From the NCBI GenBank assembly GCA_902825875.1, contig CADECP010000037.1:1-64000 (forward strand): 64,000 bases of DNA, given 5' to 3'. The stretch comes from an uncultured Acidobacteriota bacterium. Lineage in GTDB: Bacteria; Acidobacteriota; Blastocatellia; RBC074. A program made the position numbers and the translations under genes. Every line of letters starts with the position of its first letter. The stretch's first letter is position 1. Under the pieces are notes generated by a model, which did no database searches, was not told the origin of the DNA, and saw only the letters and a program-made list of their open reading frames with translations. Shown here piece after piece: positions 18,735 through 28,458 of this stretch.

Positions 18735-20567
18735 TCAGAATCGGCAGGCGGGCAACGACAGCGAGTTTGGTTCGGTCGGCAGCCGCAAAGTCAGCAGGAA
18801 AGTAACGACGGCTTGCTGATCGGCGGCGTTGAGTTTGGAAAAAGCGTCAATGATCTTTCCGGCTTCACTGCCTGTGCTGGAACCGCCGTGCAACATGATG
18901 GCTTCAAGCAAGGTGGTCGCTCGCCCATCGTGCAGCCAAGGGCCAGTGTCGGCGACTCCCCACAAAGGCCGCGTCATAAAAATTCGCGGAGCTATACAGA
19001 TTCCGGCAACATCCGCTCCTTGCGGCCCAATGTCCATCAGGCCGGTTCCCATGTCGTGGCTTTGCAAATCACTGAACAGCGGGATGAAAAAACCTCCCGC
19101 CGGTTTGGGAATCGAAACGAAGAACGGAGCAGTTTGCGTCAATCTCGGCAGAGCGAATCCCGGAACGCTCATGCTGTTGAGCGGGATGTTGTAACTCTGC
19201 GGCATGGGAGCCAATCCCGCGGCGGCCATAGCCTGTTTTACGACGGCCAATTTGGCCGGAGCTTTTTCCTGGCCGACCAAGCTGGCATACCCTTGCGTGG
19301 CTTCGGTCGGGCATTGGCTGGCGCTGGTAATGGTCGGAACGTCCGGATTGGCAACAACGAATTGCGGATTCGGCGACACCAGCGGCATCGCCGGAACGTG
19401 ACACGTGGCGCACATCTTGCCGGACAACGGCGAACTGGGATTGGTCAACGTGCCGGTGAAGATTTGAAATCCGCGCGCGACAGTCGCTTCGGTTCCCGGC
19501 TGGATGATTTGTTGAGGCGGTCGCGTCATTCCCACGAAAGCCGTGATGGCGGACACGTTGCCAACTTGAACTTCGTTGGCTTTGCCATCCATATCGCAAT
19601 CGAACGAACCGACTTTTTCAACCGCCTGCATGCTGAAATGAAAATCCAGCGCGTCCCGAACGAAATGCCGCAAACTGGACGCAATGCCTTTCCATTGGAA
19701 TGGCCGCACGATCAAGTCATACGCTACGCCTTTGACTGCGCTGACATCGTCTGTAAACCCGTCAACGACCGGCGAGCATGGATTGCTGTCGGCAGTCGGC
19801 GCTGGCGCAGAAGGCAAATTGCACGGCTGACCTCCACAGGAATTGTTGCTGCCTTTGACGCTCCACTTGCTGCCTTTGACGTAAGTGGTTTTGAACACGC
19901 CGAAGTTCAGATTGTGTTTGGTATCAACCAAGTTGACGGTTTGCGGAACGCCCGGCTGCTTGACCGCGGCGTTTCTGGCCTGACAGCGGAGCGCATAAAG
20001 CTGGGCGGTGATTTCATCCGAAAGCGCCTGAACGTATCCGCTGCCGAATACGTGCGGCGGTTGGCGAATCAAAAATGTTTGCGGTTTTGGGTAACACGGA
20101 TTGATGAACGCATTGCTGTTCGATCCGGCAGAGCCTGCGACGGAACTGGGTTGTTTGCGAATCAGCGGGCTGCCGGGACCGTAGCCCGGATCGCTGCCGA
20201 TGGAGTTATGGCATTCGTAACAGCTTTGCGAATCCAGCCCGTTCAGCCGCAAAAACGGATATTGCGGAAACCCCGTCGGGTTGAAGGTTTTTCGTTGCTG
20301 CGCGCGAGGGCCGTTGGTGGCTCCTTCGCCATAACCGTCGCCTTGTCCGGTTGTCGCGTTGTAGCGCGTGAACGGCGTCGTCCAAAACTGGCCGCCCGCT
20401 TCCAGCACACACGCCAGATCGTATCCGCCGTTGAGCAGTTTCGTCTGGTCAACGTTGAACGTGAAGACAGGGTTTTGGGTTGTGGCGACCGAGACGCTGA
20501 CCATAACAATCAGCGCGATCAGCAAGCCGATTCTCAATCGTCTGTTTCGTCTGCTGTGATCCGACAT
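18735..20567 (-). CDS. Exported di-haem oxidoreductase (DHOR-like)
   Basis: This 610-residue protein has an N-terminal signal/anchor (residues 8-30, after RRNRRLR) and two c-type haem sites, CYECH (116-120) and CATCH (386-390). The late block TRPLWGVADTGPWLHDGRAT resembles the DHOR/cytochrome-c-peroxidase family. It should lie in the periplasm and pass or remove electrons, perhaps handling peroxide. Extra cysteines (CGGQPC, NPCYP) may form disulphides. The ATG at 20567 follows AGGAG. It is the first gene of the minus-strand cluster, with 78 bases to the ferritin-like gene. Confidence 0.88.
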   Translation of the reverse strand: MSDHSRRNRRLRIGLLIALIVMVSVSVATTQNPVFTFNVDQTKLLNGGYDLACVLEAGGQFWTTPFTRYNATTGQGDGYGEGATNGPRAQQRKTFNPTGFPQYPFLRLNGLDSQSCYECHNSIGSDPGYGPGSPLIRKQPSSVAGSAGSNSNAFINPCYPKPQTFLIRQPPHVFGSGYVQALSDEITAQLYALRCQARNAAVKQPGVPQTVNLVDTKHNLNFGVFKTTYVKGSKWSVKGSNNSCGGQPCNLPSAPAPTADSNPCSPVVDGFTDDVSAVKGVAYDLIVRPFQWKGIASSLRHFVRDALDFHFSMQAVEKVGSFDCDMDGKANEVQVGNVSAITAFVGMTRPPQQIIQPGTEATVARGFQIFTGTLTNPSSPLSGKMCATCHVPAMPLVSPNPQFVVANPDVPTITSASQCPTEATQGYASLVGQEKAPAKLAVVKQAMAAAGLAPMPQSYNIPLNSMSVPGFALPRLTQTAPFFVSIPKPAGGFFIPLFSDLQSHDMGTGLMDIGPQGADVAGICIAPRIFMTRPLWGVADTGPWLHDGRATTLLEAIMLHGGSSTGSEAGKIIDAFSKLNAADQQAVVTFLLTLRLPTEPNSLSLPACRF

Positions 20568-20813
20568 GGTCTTTTCTCCTTTTTGGCTCGAATGGCCGAA
20601 AGCTCCGGGCACACCAATTCCCAGAACCTCTTGGGCGTGGTTGCGGTTAATGGTTGTGATTGCTGGTTATTCCGTTTCCAATTCAGTAACCGTAAACAAC
20701 CGGCTTCTCCCCTCAAGTTTTTTTCGAGAAAAGATAAATTTTTACCGGACGAGGTCAGTCGGACTCAGCGACGAGACCAGGTTTGGATGGGAAAGTGTTG
20801 GAAGTTTTGATGA

Positions 20814-20896
<83 letters not shown>

Positions 20897-21066
20897 GCAA
20901 TTTGGGAAGGAACGTTTTCGGGTAAAAACCTGACCCAAAAGCGGGCGCATCCTACCACGCGAAAAACCGGATTTCAAAGATGCGAATTTGTTGATGTCGT
21001 GAGCAGTCAATTGCTTGCGGGAGGGCAGGCAAAATCAGAACAAGCAACATTGAGACATTTTTGTTC

Positions 21067-21199
21067 GACAGGATGAACAAGATTTTCGGCAGGATTTACA
21101 GGCTCCTCAGCTCCAACAAAATTCCGGCCAGGTCTGAATCCTGTTCATCCTGAAAAAAATCCCGGCAATCCTGTTTCAAAGTTTTTTGCTTCGATTTAG
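21067..21199 (+). repeat. Dispersed repeat copy 1 (ACAGGATGAACAAGATT family)
   Basis: The segment begins GACAGGATGAACAAGATTTT and ends with a 30-base motif (21170-21199) found with one mismatch at 23446-23475. It also contains inverted matter (ATCCTGTTCATCCTG against CAGGATGAACA), giving a mirrored arrangement. Together with 20897-21066 and 21200-21268 it fills the gap between the tRNA and the next gene, where no other feature was seen. Confidence 0.75.
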
Positions 21200-21268
21200 T
21201 ATGCGCGCGTCTTCAAGAGCGATTGAATCGAAATCGCTGCTTTCAATTTTCACTTCACCGGACAATTT

Positions 21269-22207
21269 ATGAACAAAATCACTCGACGACAATTTGCACA
21301 TTCGTTAGCGGGAGCAGTTGCGGCTCCAGCAATTTTGCGTGCGGCCAGCCGTGCCGCCGACAAAACCAAACGACTGCCACTGGCGTTTTCGACGCTCGGC
21401 TGCCCGAAATGGGAATGGAAACAGATTCTGGATTATGCCGCTCGGGACGGTTATTCGGCGTTGGAACTGCGCGGCATTTTGAACGAAATGGATTTGCCCA
21501 AATCGCCGCAATTCATCGGCGCGAAGCTGTCGGAAAGTTTGAAAGACCTGTCGGCATTGGGGCTGAAAATTTCCGACCTTGGAGCTTCGGCGCGGCTTGG
21601 TGAAGCTGATCCGGTCAAACGTCCGGCGCAATTGGACGAAGCCAAACGGTTTATTGACCTGGCGCATAAGCTGAATTCGCCATACGTGCGCGTGTTCGGC
21701 GGTCAGTTGTTGAAAGGCCAAACGATGGAAGACGCCACCAAACGCATCGTTGTTGGCTTTCAGGAATTGCACGAACACGCCAAAGGCAGCGGCGTTACGC
21801 TATTGATTGAATCGCACGATGAATTCACGACTTCGCCTTCGTTGCTGGGCATTTTGAAGGGCGTCAATCGTCCGACGACGGCGTTGCTGTGGGACGCGCA
21901 TCACACTTTTGTCAGTGGCAAGGAACAACCCGCCGACACTTTCAAACAACTCGGCAAATACGCGCGCCATACGCACCTGAAAGATTCCAAGCCGGAAGGC
22001 AACGGTCGCCGTTACGTGTTGGTCGGAACGGGAGAAGTCCCGGTCAAAGAAACCGTCAAGATTTTGGTCAAAAACGGGTATCGCGGTTATTACTGTTTCG
22101 AATGGGAAAAACGTTGGCATCCCGGAATCGAAGAACCGGAAATCGCCTTTCCGCATTACGCCAAAGTGATGCGCGAATACCTGGCTGAAGCAGGCTTCAA
22201 AGCCTAA
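21269..22207 (+). CDS. TAT-exported sugar isomerase/epimerase-like TIM barrel
   Basis: This 312-residue protein has a twin-arginine signal, ITRRQFAHSLAGAVAAPAIL, followed by an AP-endonuclease-2/xylose-isomerase-like TIM barrel. Metal-site candidates are E in LLIESHDEF, D and H in LLWDAHHTF, H in RHTHLKDS and E in YCFEWEKRW. Such proteins often isomerise or epimerise sugars or related polyols. Export by TAT implies a folded, metal-loaded periplasmic enzyme. There is no clear ribosome site. The next gene starts 33 bases downstream, so they may share a transcript. Confidence 0.88.
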   Translation: MNKITRRQFAHSLAGAVAAPAILRAASRAADKTKRLPLAFSTLGCPKWEWKQILDYAARDGYSALELRGILNEMDLPKSPQFIGAKLSESLKDLSALGLKISDLGASARLGEADPVKRPAQLDEAKRFIDLAHKLNSPYVRVFGGQLLKGQTMEDATKRIVVGFQELHEHAKGSGVTLLIESHDEFTTSPSLLGILKGVNRPTTALLWDAHHTFVSGKEQPADTFKQLGKYARHTHLKDSKPEGNGRRYVLVGTGEVPVKETVKILVKNGYRGYYCFEWEKRWHPGIEEPEIAFPHYAKVMREYLAEAGFKA

Positions 22208-22240
22208 CGATGAAAGCTACGACCCCCGTAGGAGAATTTC

Positions 22241-23116
22241 ATGCAAGAACAACCTGTGGCGAATGTGCGCTGGGGCGAATGGATCAGCGAAGGCTGGCAA
22301 ATGTTCGCGGACAAATGGCAAGTCTGGGTGCTGCAAATGCTGGTAGTGGTTGGCATCTTTGCGATCCCGCTGATTCCGTTTGCGTTGATGATGTTTTCGA
22401 TTCAGGCTCAGGCGGTGGCAACACCCGACCAGCCGCCTGAATTGCCGCCGCTGTTTTTGCCTATGGCATTCGGCATTGCCGTGTTTTCGTTCCTGGCGGG
22501 GCCGTTCTTTCTGGCCGGGTTGCACAAAACGGCATTCAAACAATTGCGCGGCGAACCGATTTCTGTCGGCGATGTGTTTTCCGGCGGCGACATGTTTCCG
22601 CAGGTGCTGGGAGCAATTCTCGCTACGGCATTTTTCACAATGCTGGGCGCGTTGTTTTGCATTCTTCCGGGGTATGTCGTTTCAGGCGTGTTGTTTTTCA
22701 CTGTGCCGCTGATCGTCGAACGTCGTTTGGGCATCGGCGAAGCTTTGAGCGCCAGTTTCAACGCCACCAAAAGCAACTGGTTTATGTTTACACTGTTCGT
22801 ACTTGTCGTTGGAATCATGGCGTCGCTGGGCGGTATTGCTTGTTATGTTGGGATTCTGGCGACAATGCCGTTGCAATTCACGATTTCGGCAATTGCGTAC
22901 CGAGACGTTTTCGGAGTCGCGGGCGCGCGCAGCTTCCTGAATAACCAACCGCAATATCCGACCAATTACGCGCCGCAAGCTTTTCCGCCGCCACCGTCCT
23001 TGTTTGAAACGCCCTCGCAGCAGGAAGCGACGGCTTCGATTTGTCCGAATTGCGGAACGCAGATCGTTCGCGCGGCGCGGTTTTGTAGCAAATGCGGCGC
23101 TTCAATCGGAGCCTGA
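22241..23116 (+). CDS. Multi-pass membrane protein with C-terminal zinc ribbon
   Basis: The 291-residue protein has about five to six membrane segments (roughly residues 30-55, 72-95, 125-150, 150-175, 185-215). A Pro-rich linker and a C-terminal zinc ribbon CPNCG...CSKCG (about residues 268-287) follow. The membrane part resembles DUF975/YIP1-type glycerophosphodiester-like membrane domains, but I cannot assign a function. TAGGAG precedes the ATG. It is followed by a 355-base gap filled with repeats. Confidence 0.85.
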   Translation: MQEQPVANVRWGEWISEGWQMFADKWQVWVLQMLVVVGIFAIPLIPFALMMFSIQAQAVATPDQPPELPPLFLPMAFGIAVFSFLAGPFFLAGLHKTAFKQLRGEPISVGDVFSGGDMFPQVLGAILATAFFTMLGALFCILPGYVVSGVLFFTVPLIVERRLGIGEALSASFNATKSNWFMFTLFVLVVGIMASLGGIACYVGILATMPLQFTISAIAYRDVFGVAGARSFLNNQPQYPTNYAPQAFPPPPSLFETPSQQEATASICPNCGTQIVRAARFCSKCGASIGA

Positions 23117-23196
23117 AGAGAAGATTTGCTGAAATGTCAAAATCGCTGTAACTAAATCAGGACAAGCTGCATTTAGATACAATTACCAAAACAGGA

Positions 23197-23371
23197 TGAA
23201 CACTGATGTCAGGACACTTTTCGTTATCAATCATCAGACGGGAAAATGTAGGAAAGGAAAATCAGAATTTTTATCTTCCTTTCCCGCATTTTCCTGTCTG
23301 ATGACCCAATTGGTTTTTGCCATCATTGGTTTTCAAACGTCTCAAACAAAATGTGTCCAGACATCAGGGGT
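23197..23371. repeat. Nested palindromic element
   Basis: An outer inverted pair (CTGATGTCAGGACACTTTT near 23200-23218 with AAATGTGTCCAGACATCAG near 23350-23368) encloses an inner hairpin. The inner arms 23231-23262 and 23273-23304 match over 32 bases with about four mismatches around a 10-base loop. The gap 23117-23471 holds this and a dispersed repeat and no gene. Confidence 0.75.
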
Positions 23372-23475
23372 GAACAAGGTTTTCGACAAGATTTACAAGA
23401 CCGTCAACGTTTGAAGCGATCCAGCCGATCCTGAATCGTGTTTGTCCTGTTTCAAAGTTTTTTGCTTTGATTTAG
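23365..23475 (+). repeat. Dispersed repeat copy 2
   Basis: Homologous and in the same orientation to 21067-21199: both contain GAACAAG, TTTTCG, CAAGATTTACA-like blocks and the shared terminal block CCTGTTTCAAAGTTTTTTGC. The last bases overlap the stop codon of the hydrogenase protease gene. The two copies bracket the 21.3-23.1 kb gene pair. Confidence 0.7.
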
Positions 23476-23930
23476 CAGATCATTTGAAGTTCGATCAGAA
23501 CCCGACGTATCACTTCCTCTGCGGCGTACCTGACTTCCGTTGATAATTCTGCGCCCGCCGCAAAATCCTTTCCTTCGATTCCATACAGCAGCAAGCGAGC
23601 CGGAAGCTGGTTTAGCGCCCGCGCCAGTTCGATCGCCTCAGCAACACTGAAAGCGTGCGTCGAGTAACGAAAGAACCTTTGCGGTATCTGCTGTGCCTGC
23701 GCGTCGAGGCGATGAATGGTTCCCGCACTCGCGCCTGACTGAACGGCGTCTATCAGAATCACCGTCTCCGCTTCTTTCCACGCTTCCATCAAGGCCGCGC
23801 CCTCGCCGCCGGCTTCGATGATTTGCGTGTGCGGCACTGGTAATTCCTTCAATCGGCGCGCGACGAGCAGACCGATGGCGTCATCGCCGCGATATTCGTT
23901 GCCGACGCCAATGACGATTGTTGCCTTCAT
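23472..23930 (-). CDS. [NiFe]-hydrogenase maturation protease
   Basis: This 152-residue HycI/HoxW-type endopeptidase removes the C-terminal tail of the large subunit after nickel insertion. Family signs are VIGVGNEYRGDDAIG with metal-binding Glu and Asp, VILIDAVQSG with a second Asp, and STHAFSV with the metal-binding His. Its start lies two bases after the stop of the large-subunit gene, with AGGA inside that gene, so the two are co-translated. It is the last gene of the hydrogenase operon; its stop codon overlaps a dispersed repeat. Confidence 0.93.
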   Translation of the reverse strand: MKATIVIGVGNEYRGDDAIGLLVARRLKELPVPHTQIIEAGGEGAALMEAWKEAETVILIDAVQSGASAGTIHRLDAQAQQIPQRFFRYSTHAFSVAEAIELARALNQLPARLLLYGIEGKDFAAGAELSTEVRYAAEEVIRRVLIELQMIC

Positions 23931-23931
23931 C

Positions 23932-25221
23932 TCATTCCTGTTCGATGGTGAGTTTGAGAAAGTGCGTCGCGCACGAAATGCACGGGTCGTAATTGCGCAC
24001 GGCCTGTTCGCACTGCCACGTCAGTTCATCTTTTGGCAGTTGCACTCGCGCGGGCACGAACGCGCGCAAATCGTTTTCGATGGTTTTCTGATTTTGCGAA
24101 GTCGGCGGGACAATTCGCGCGTCGAGAATCAATCCCTCTTCATTCGTGTGATAACGATGCCAGATTGCTCCGCGCGGCGCTTCGGTGCAGGCCGCGCCAG
24201 TGGCTGCGCGCGGTGTGATCTCAACCGCAGGCTGATCCGGCATTTCGTATTCGTCAATGATTCTGATGGCTTCGTCAAAAGCGTAAAGCACTTCGACGCA
24301 GCGGACGATGATGCTCTGAAATGGATTGTGGCAGGTTTCCTTGAGTCCGGCGTCGCGCGCGGTTTGCTGCGCGAGCGGCGAGAGCTTGTCGAAGTTCAGG
24401 TTGTAGCGCGCCATTGGCCCAACCAGATATGACCCGCGTTCGTTCAGCGTGCAATGCAGCGCGTTGGAATGCGCGACGTGCTGTTCGCTGAAATGCTCGT
24501 CAAATTCCTGCACGGCGATGTCCAGCCCTTTGTTGGAAACCAGCCGCCCTTCGTTGAACGGGTATTCATGCGGATGGCGTAGCGCAACGAATTCGTAATC
24601 CTGCTCGAACTCAGGAAACCGGAGGCGCGCCGCCCAGCCCACAGTTTCGCGGGCTTCGTCACGCGCGCGTAACAATCGTTCGCGCAGTTCGTTGAAATCG
24701 CGCCGCGCTGGAACTTTGTAAAAACCGCCGACACTCACGTTGATCGGATGAATCTCTCTGCCGCCAAGCAGCGTCATAATTTCGTTGCCGGTTTTCTTCA
24801 GGCGCAAGCCGCGTTCGACGATCTCACGGTGATCTTTCGCCATCTGAATCGCGTCGGGATAACCCAGAAAGTCCGGCGCGTGCAGCATGAAAATGTGCAG
24901 CGCGTGGCTTTCGATCCATTCGCCGCAATAAAGCAATCGCCGCAACGCGCGCAACTGTCCTTCGACTTTTACACCGAACGCGCTTTCCAGCGCGTGAACG
25001 GCGCTCATCTGATACGCGACGGGGCAGATGCCGCAGATGCGCGCCACAATGTCGGGCACTTCGCTGTAACCACGCCCGCGCAGAAAGGCTTCAAAAAAAC
25101 GCGGCGGCTCAAAAATTTTCAATTGCACATCCGTGACGCGCTCGCCTTTGAGTTTGATGAGCAACGCGCCTTCGCCTTCGACGCGCGCCAGATAATCCAC
25201 TTTGATTGTCTTACTCGCCAT
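23932..25221 (-). CDS. hydA: Group 3b [NiFe]-hydrogenase large (alpha) subunit
   Basis: This 429-residue catalytic subunit has both pairs of nickel-binding cysteines: RICGICP (C63, C66) near the N-terminus and DPCISCATH (C414, C417, H420) near the C-terminus. A nine-residue tail after H420 is the expected cleavage peptide. The cytoplasmic heterotetramer interconverts H2 and NADPH. The gene order beta-gamma-delta-alpha around it is that of archaeal sulfhydrogenase and bacterial group 3b enzymes. The start at 25221 overlaps the preceding gene by 11 bases; an ATG at 25254 in the same frame is possible but would overlap more. No hyp accessory genes are in the window. Confidence 0.94.
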   Translation of the reverse strand: MASKTIKVDYLARVEGEGALLIKLKGERVTDVQLKIFEPPRFFEAFLRGRGYSEVPDIVARICGICPVAYQMSAVHALESAFGVKVEGQLRALRRLLYCGEWIESHALHIFMLHAPDFLGYPDAIQMAKDHREIVERGLRLKKTGNEIMTLLGGREIHPINVSVGGFYKVPARRDFNELRERLLRARDEARETVGWAARLRFPEFEQDYEFVALRHPHEYPFNEGRLVSNKGLDIAVQEFDEHFSEQHVAHSNALHCTLNERGSYLVGPMARYNLNFDKLSPLAQQTARDAGLKETCHNPFQSIIVRCVEVLYAFDEAIRIIDEYEMPDQPAVEITPRAATGAACTEAPRGAIWHRYHTNEEGLILDARIVPPTSQNQKTIENDLRAFVPARVQLPKDELTWQCEQAVRNYDPCISCATHFLKLTIEQE

Positions 25222-25981
25222 GCGACTCACTCTCTTTGCGGAACGCTTCGGCATTGAAGCTGCGATAGACGCGCATAACCTCCGGCGGCGTCATGCCAAG
25301 CTGAACCAGTTGTTGGTTCAGTGCGCCTGTGTTCGGCGTTTCCATCGGCCCGAAACATCCATAACAACCGCGATCATACGTCGGACAAAGCGCGCCGCAA
25401 CCCGCGTGCGTCACCGGCCCCAGACACGGCGTGCCGTGCGCGACCATCAGGCAAACATTGCCGCGCAGCTTGCATTCGACACAGACGCTGTGCGCGGGCG
25501 TATTCGGTTTGCGCCCGTGCAGGAGAGCGTTGATGACTTCGAGCAGTTGATGTTTGTTGATCGGACAGCCGCGCAACTCGAAATCCACGCGAACGTGTTC
25601 GGCAATCGGCGTGGAGCGCGCCAGCGTGCTGATGTATTCAGGCCGCGCGTAAACGATCCGGGCAAACTCTTTCACGTCGCTGAAATTCCTCAGCGCCTGA
25701 ATACCTCCGGCGGTCGCACACGCGCCGATGGTGACAAGGTGTTTCGACGATTGGCGCACCTGCTGAATACGCTCGGCGTCGTGCGGCGTGGTGATCGAAC
25801 CTTCGACCAGCGAAAGATCGTACGGCCCTTTGACCATGCGGCTGGAAGCTTCGGGGAAATAAGCGATGTCCACAGCGCCCGCGACGGCAAGCAGTTCGTC
25901 TTCGCAATCGAGCAGGCTCAATTGACAGCCGTCGCACGAAGCGAATTTCCAGACCGCGAGTTTGGGTTTGCGTTTCGCCAT
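25211..25981 (-). CDS. hydD: Group 3b hydrogenase small (delta) subunit
   Basis: This 256-residue iron-sulphur subunit belongs to the NADH:quinone oxidoreductase 20-kDa family. Cluster ligands are visible in [15 protein letters not shown] (proximal cluster), [19 protein letters not shown] and a cysteine-rich C-terminal region ([27 protein letters not shown]), enough for more than one cubane. It carries electrons between the NiFe site in the alpha subunit and the gamma/beta subunits. AGGAGC precedes the ATG, which overlaps the stop of the gamma gene as TGATG. There is no TAT signal, fitting a cytoplasmic enzyme. Confidence 0.93.
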   Translation of the reverse strand: MAKRKPKLAVWKFASCDGCQLSLLDCEDELLAVAGAVDIAYFPEASSRMVKGPYDLSLVEGSITTPHDAERIQQVRQSSKHLVTIGACATAGGIQALRNFSDVKEFARIVYARPEYISTLARSTPIAEHVRVDFELRGCPINKHQLLEVINALLHGRKPNTPAHSVCVECKLRGNVCLMVAHGTPCLGPVTHAGCGALCPTYDRGCYGCFGPMETPNTGALNQQLVQLGMTPPEVMRVYRSFNAEAFRKESESHGE

Positions 25982-26829
25982 CAAAGCTCCTGTTTGCCCA
26001 GCAGCGACGCGATCCGGTCGTAGCGAAAAACCGGCCCGTCCTTGCAAATAAAATGCGGCCCGTATTGGCAATGGCCGCAAAAGCCGACGGCGCATTTCAT
26101 ATTGCGTTCCAGGGAAAGATAAATCTGTTCGTCGCGCATCCCGCGCTTCCGCAATTCCTGCGCGGTGAATCGCATCATCACTTCGGGGCCGCAAATCATC
26201 GCCACAGTGTTTGTGGGGTTGAATTGCGCTGATGGAATGAGTGCGGTGACAAAGCCTACGTTGCCGCGCCAATCGTTGTCGGCTGTGTCGAGCGTGATTT
26301 CGACTCCGCAATCAAATTGCCCGCGCCACTTTTCGAGTTCGCGTGCATAAAGCAAATCGCGCGGCGTGCGTGCGCCATACAACAACACGAATTTGCCGTA
26401 TTGCGCGCGCTGCGCCAGGACTTGATAGATCACAGGTCGCAGCGGAGCCAGGCCGATGCCACCCGTGACGATGACGACATCGCGGCCAATGGCTTCCTGC
26501 ATCGGCCAACTCGTGCCGAACGGCCCGCGCACGCCGATCACATCGCCGCGTTTGAGCCGTTGCAACGCCCGCGTCACCGTGCCGACGGCGCGAATCGTAT
26601 GCACCAGCCGTTCATCGGTAGTCGCGCCGCTGATGGAGATCGCCGATTCGCCCGTGCCAAAAACGTAAAGCATATTGAACTGTCCCGGCGCAAAACTCAT
26701 CGCCCGCGCGCTGTTTATCGGGAGGAGTTCCAGTGTGAACGTGTCGTGCGTTTCGCGGCGCACGCGCGCGATGCGGTATGGTTCCGGCAGCATCGGGTCA
26801 GCCATCAAATTCTCAGGAGCGATTGCCAT
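25981..26829 (-). CDS. hydG: Group 3b hydrogenase gamma subunit, FAD/NAD(P)H reductase
   Basis: The 282-residue protein has a ferredoxin-NADP reductase-like FAD domain (residues 15-110, with [11 protein letters not shown] and ESAISISG), an NAD(P)-binding domain ([15 protein letters not shown]) and a C-terminal iron-sulphur site [17 protein letters not shown]. It links NAD(P)H to the hydrogenase clusters. The start at 26829 overlaps the cNMP-binding gene by 17 bases; a second ATG at 26805 would avoid the overlap, and neither has a clear ribosome site. The stop overlaps the delta start by one base. Confidence 0.92.
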   Translation of the reverse strand: MAIAPENLMADPMLPEPYRIARVRRETHDTFTLELLPINSARAMSFAPGQFNMLYVFGTGESAISISGATTDERLVHTIRAVGTVTRALQRLKRGDVIGVRGPFGTSWPMQEAIGRDVVIVTGGIGLAPLRPVIYQVLAQRAQYGKFVLLYGARTPRDLLYARELEKWRGQFDCGVEITLDTADNDWRGNVGFVTALIPSAQFNPTNTVAMICGPEVMMRFTAQELRKRGMRDEQIYLSLERNMKCAVGFCGHCQYGPHFICKDGPVFRYDRIASLLGKQEL

Positions 26830-27280
26830 ACACGTCTAAAAGCTGAAGCCGCGTTGCCATCAGCCGTTCGGTGAAAACCTGCGCCACGCGCTTGAGCAAC
26901 TCGTAACCGAGGCGCGGATTGGCTTCGCACTTGCCGCGCAAACACGCGCCGTCGAGCGCGAAGGCATGGACAAACTCGACCGCGCGCACGTCAAAGCGCC
27001 ATTGGTAAGGCGGAATCAGCCACGACCAACCGACCAATTCACCCGCGCCGAGCGTTTGCAAAACGACCTGCCCGCGTTCAGGCACGTAAATCTCCAGCGC
27101 GACTTTGCCTTCGCGCAGCAGATAAAACTGATTGGCCGGTTCGCCTTCGCGGCTAATCACCTCGCCGGCTTTGAAAACCGCGTTCGTCGCGCAACCCGCG
27201 ACCAGTTGAATGTCTTCCGCCGCCAGCCCTTGAAAAAACGGATGTTCGGCAAGGATTGGTTCAAGCGTTTGAGCAGTCAT
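26813..27280 (-). CDS. Cyclic-nucleotide-binding domain protein in hydrogenase operon
   Basis: This 155-residue protein is a single Crp-type beta-roll domain: [24 protein letters not shown] lies in its core ([10 protein letters not shown], then LREGKVAL), and [10 protein letters not shown] marks the phosphate cassette position. The usual Arg of the cAMP cassette is not evident; the motif is GELVGWSWL. No helix-turn-helix follows, so it is not a Crp-like transcription factor. Its position inside the hydrogenase operon, with ATGA overlap to beta and 17-base overlap to gamma, suggests a subunit or ligand-responsive regulator of the enzyme complex. Confidence 0.88.
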   Translation of the reverse strand: MTAQTLEPILAEHPFFQGLAAEDIQLVAGCATNAVFKAGEVISREGEPANQFYLLREGKVALEIYVPERGQVVLQTLGAGELVGWSWLIPPYQWRFDVRAVEFVHAFALDGACLRGKCEANPRLGYELLKRVAQVFTERLMATRLQLLDVYGNRS

Positions 27281-28407
27281 TGTTCCGCCTCACTTTCACG
27301 AATGGCGCGGACTTCTTCGGTGATGTCAATGCCGACGGGACACCAGGTGATGCAACGTCCGCACCCCACGCAACCCGACGTGCCGAATTGATCTATCCAC
27401 GAAGCCAGTTTGTGCGTCATCCATTGGCGATAACGCGCTTTGGTCGAGACGCGCACGCTGCCACCATGAATGTAGGAAAAATCCAGCGTGAAACACGAAT
27501 CCCACCTGCGCCAACGTTCGGCATGCTCGCCGGTCAGGTTGGTTGTGTCTTCGACCGTCGTGCAAAAACAGGTCGGGCAGACCATCGTGCAATTGGCGCA
27601 TGTCAGACAGCGATTCGCCACGTCGTCCCAGCGCGGATGTTCGTGGTTGCGATAAAGCAACGCCTTAATGTCGTGCGTATCCATCGTGCGCCCCATCTGT
27701 TGCGCCGTGCGCGCGACGGTTTGTGCGGCTTGTCGTCGCTCTTCGTCGCCGGCCTGGCGCGCGGAGAGTTCGCGCAACAACTCTGCGCCCCGGTCTGTGC
27801 CCGCTTCGGCGACAAAGTAATGACGGTCGCCTTCGATCACTTCGGTCAGCGCCAGATCAAATCCGAACGTCGCTTGCGGCCCTGTGTTCATTGACACGCA
27901 AAAGCACGTGCCGCCAGCCTGTCCGCAATTGACGGCGACGATGAACGCCTGTTCGCGCCGCGCTTGATAGGTTGGATCAACGTAAGAGCCTTGCAAAAAA
28001 ACTTTGTCCTGAATGGCGATGGCGTGCAGTTCGCAGGAACGCACGCCGATGAAAGCGAATCTGGGCGGTGGTTCGGTTTCCGCTGTGAATTCCGCGCCGT
28101 CCGCGTTGCGCCGCGCCTGCCACAAACGCAGGTGCGGCGGATGCAGAAACTTTTTCCACGAATGCGGGCCGACGGCGTAGCCGAACAGCGCATCATCGGC
28201 GCGCCGTTTCAAGCGATAGACGCCGCCGTCCTGCTCATCCGTCCAGCCTTGCGGCAAATCATCCAGCGCCGCCAGTTCGTCATACACGATCGCGCCATCG
28301 CGCACGACCGGCCCGATGACGCGATAACCTTTCCGGATGAGCGCGTCAATCAATCGCTGAAAATGCTGTCGTTCGATTATTGCCGGTTGATCGGTCGGAA
28401 CGCTCAT
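27277..28407 (-). CDS. hydB: Group 3b hydrogenase beta subunit, 4Fe-4S
   Basis: This 376-residue subunit resembles sulfhydrogenase beta and anaerobic sulfite reductase A. Two ferredoxin-like cluster sites are seen in the C-terminal part: [12 protein letters not shown] with a following CFC, and [15 protein letters not shown]. The N-terminal half contains the [19 protein letters not shown] block typical of the family. It relays electrons within the cytoplasmic complex. The ribosome site is AAAGGAC. It is the first hydrogenase gene, 51 bases after the P-type ATPase, so the operon may include the ATPase. Confidence 0.92.
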   Translation of the reverse strand: MSVPTDQPAIIERQHFQRLIDALIRKGYRVIGPVVRDGAIVYDELAALDDLPQGWTDEQDGGVYRLKRRADDALFGYAVGPHSWKKFLHPPHLRLWQARRNADGAEFTAETEPPPRFAFIGVRSCELHAIAIQDKVFLQGSYVDPTYQARREQAFIVAVNCGQAGGTCFCVSMNTGPQATFGFDLALTEVIEGDRHYFVAEAGTDRGAELLRELSARQAGDEERRQAAQTVARTAQQMGRTMDTHDIKALLYRNHEHPRWDDVANRCLTCANCTMVCPTCFCTTVEDTTNLTGEHAERWRRWDSCFTLDFSYIHGGSVRVSTKARYRQWMTHKLASWIDQFGTSGCVGCGRCITWCPVGIDITEEVRAIRESEAEQ

Positions 28408-28458
28408 GGATGTTCTTGTCCTTTCATTGCCGTTTTATGGCTTACCCTTCCCACATCT

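Noticed and set aside
18723-20810. A 695-residue plus-strand frame opposite the di-haem gene
   Set aside because: It is the antisense shadow of a gene with two CxxCH sites, a signal peptide and a ribosome site; its own protein is Arg-rich and resembles nothing.
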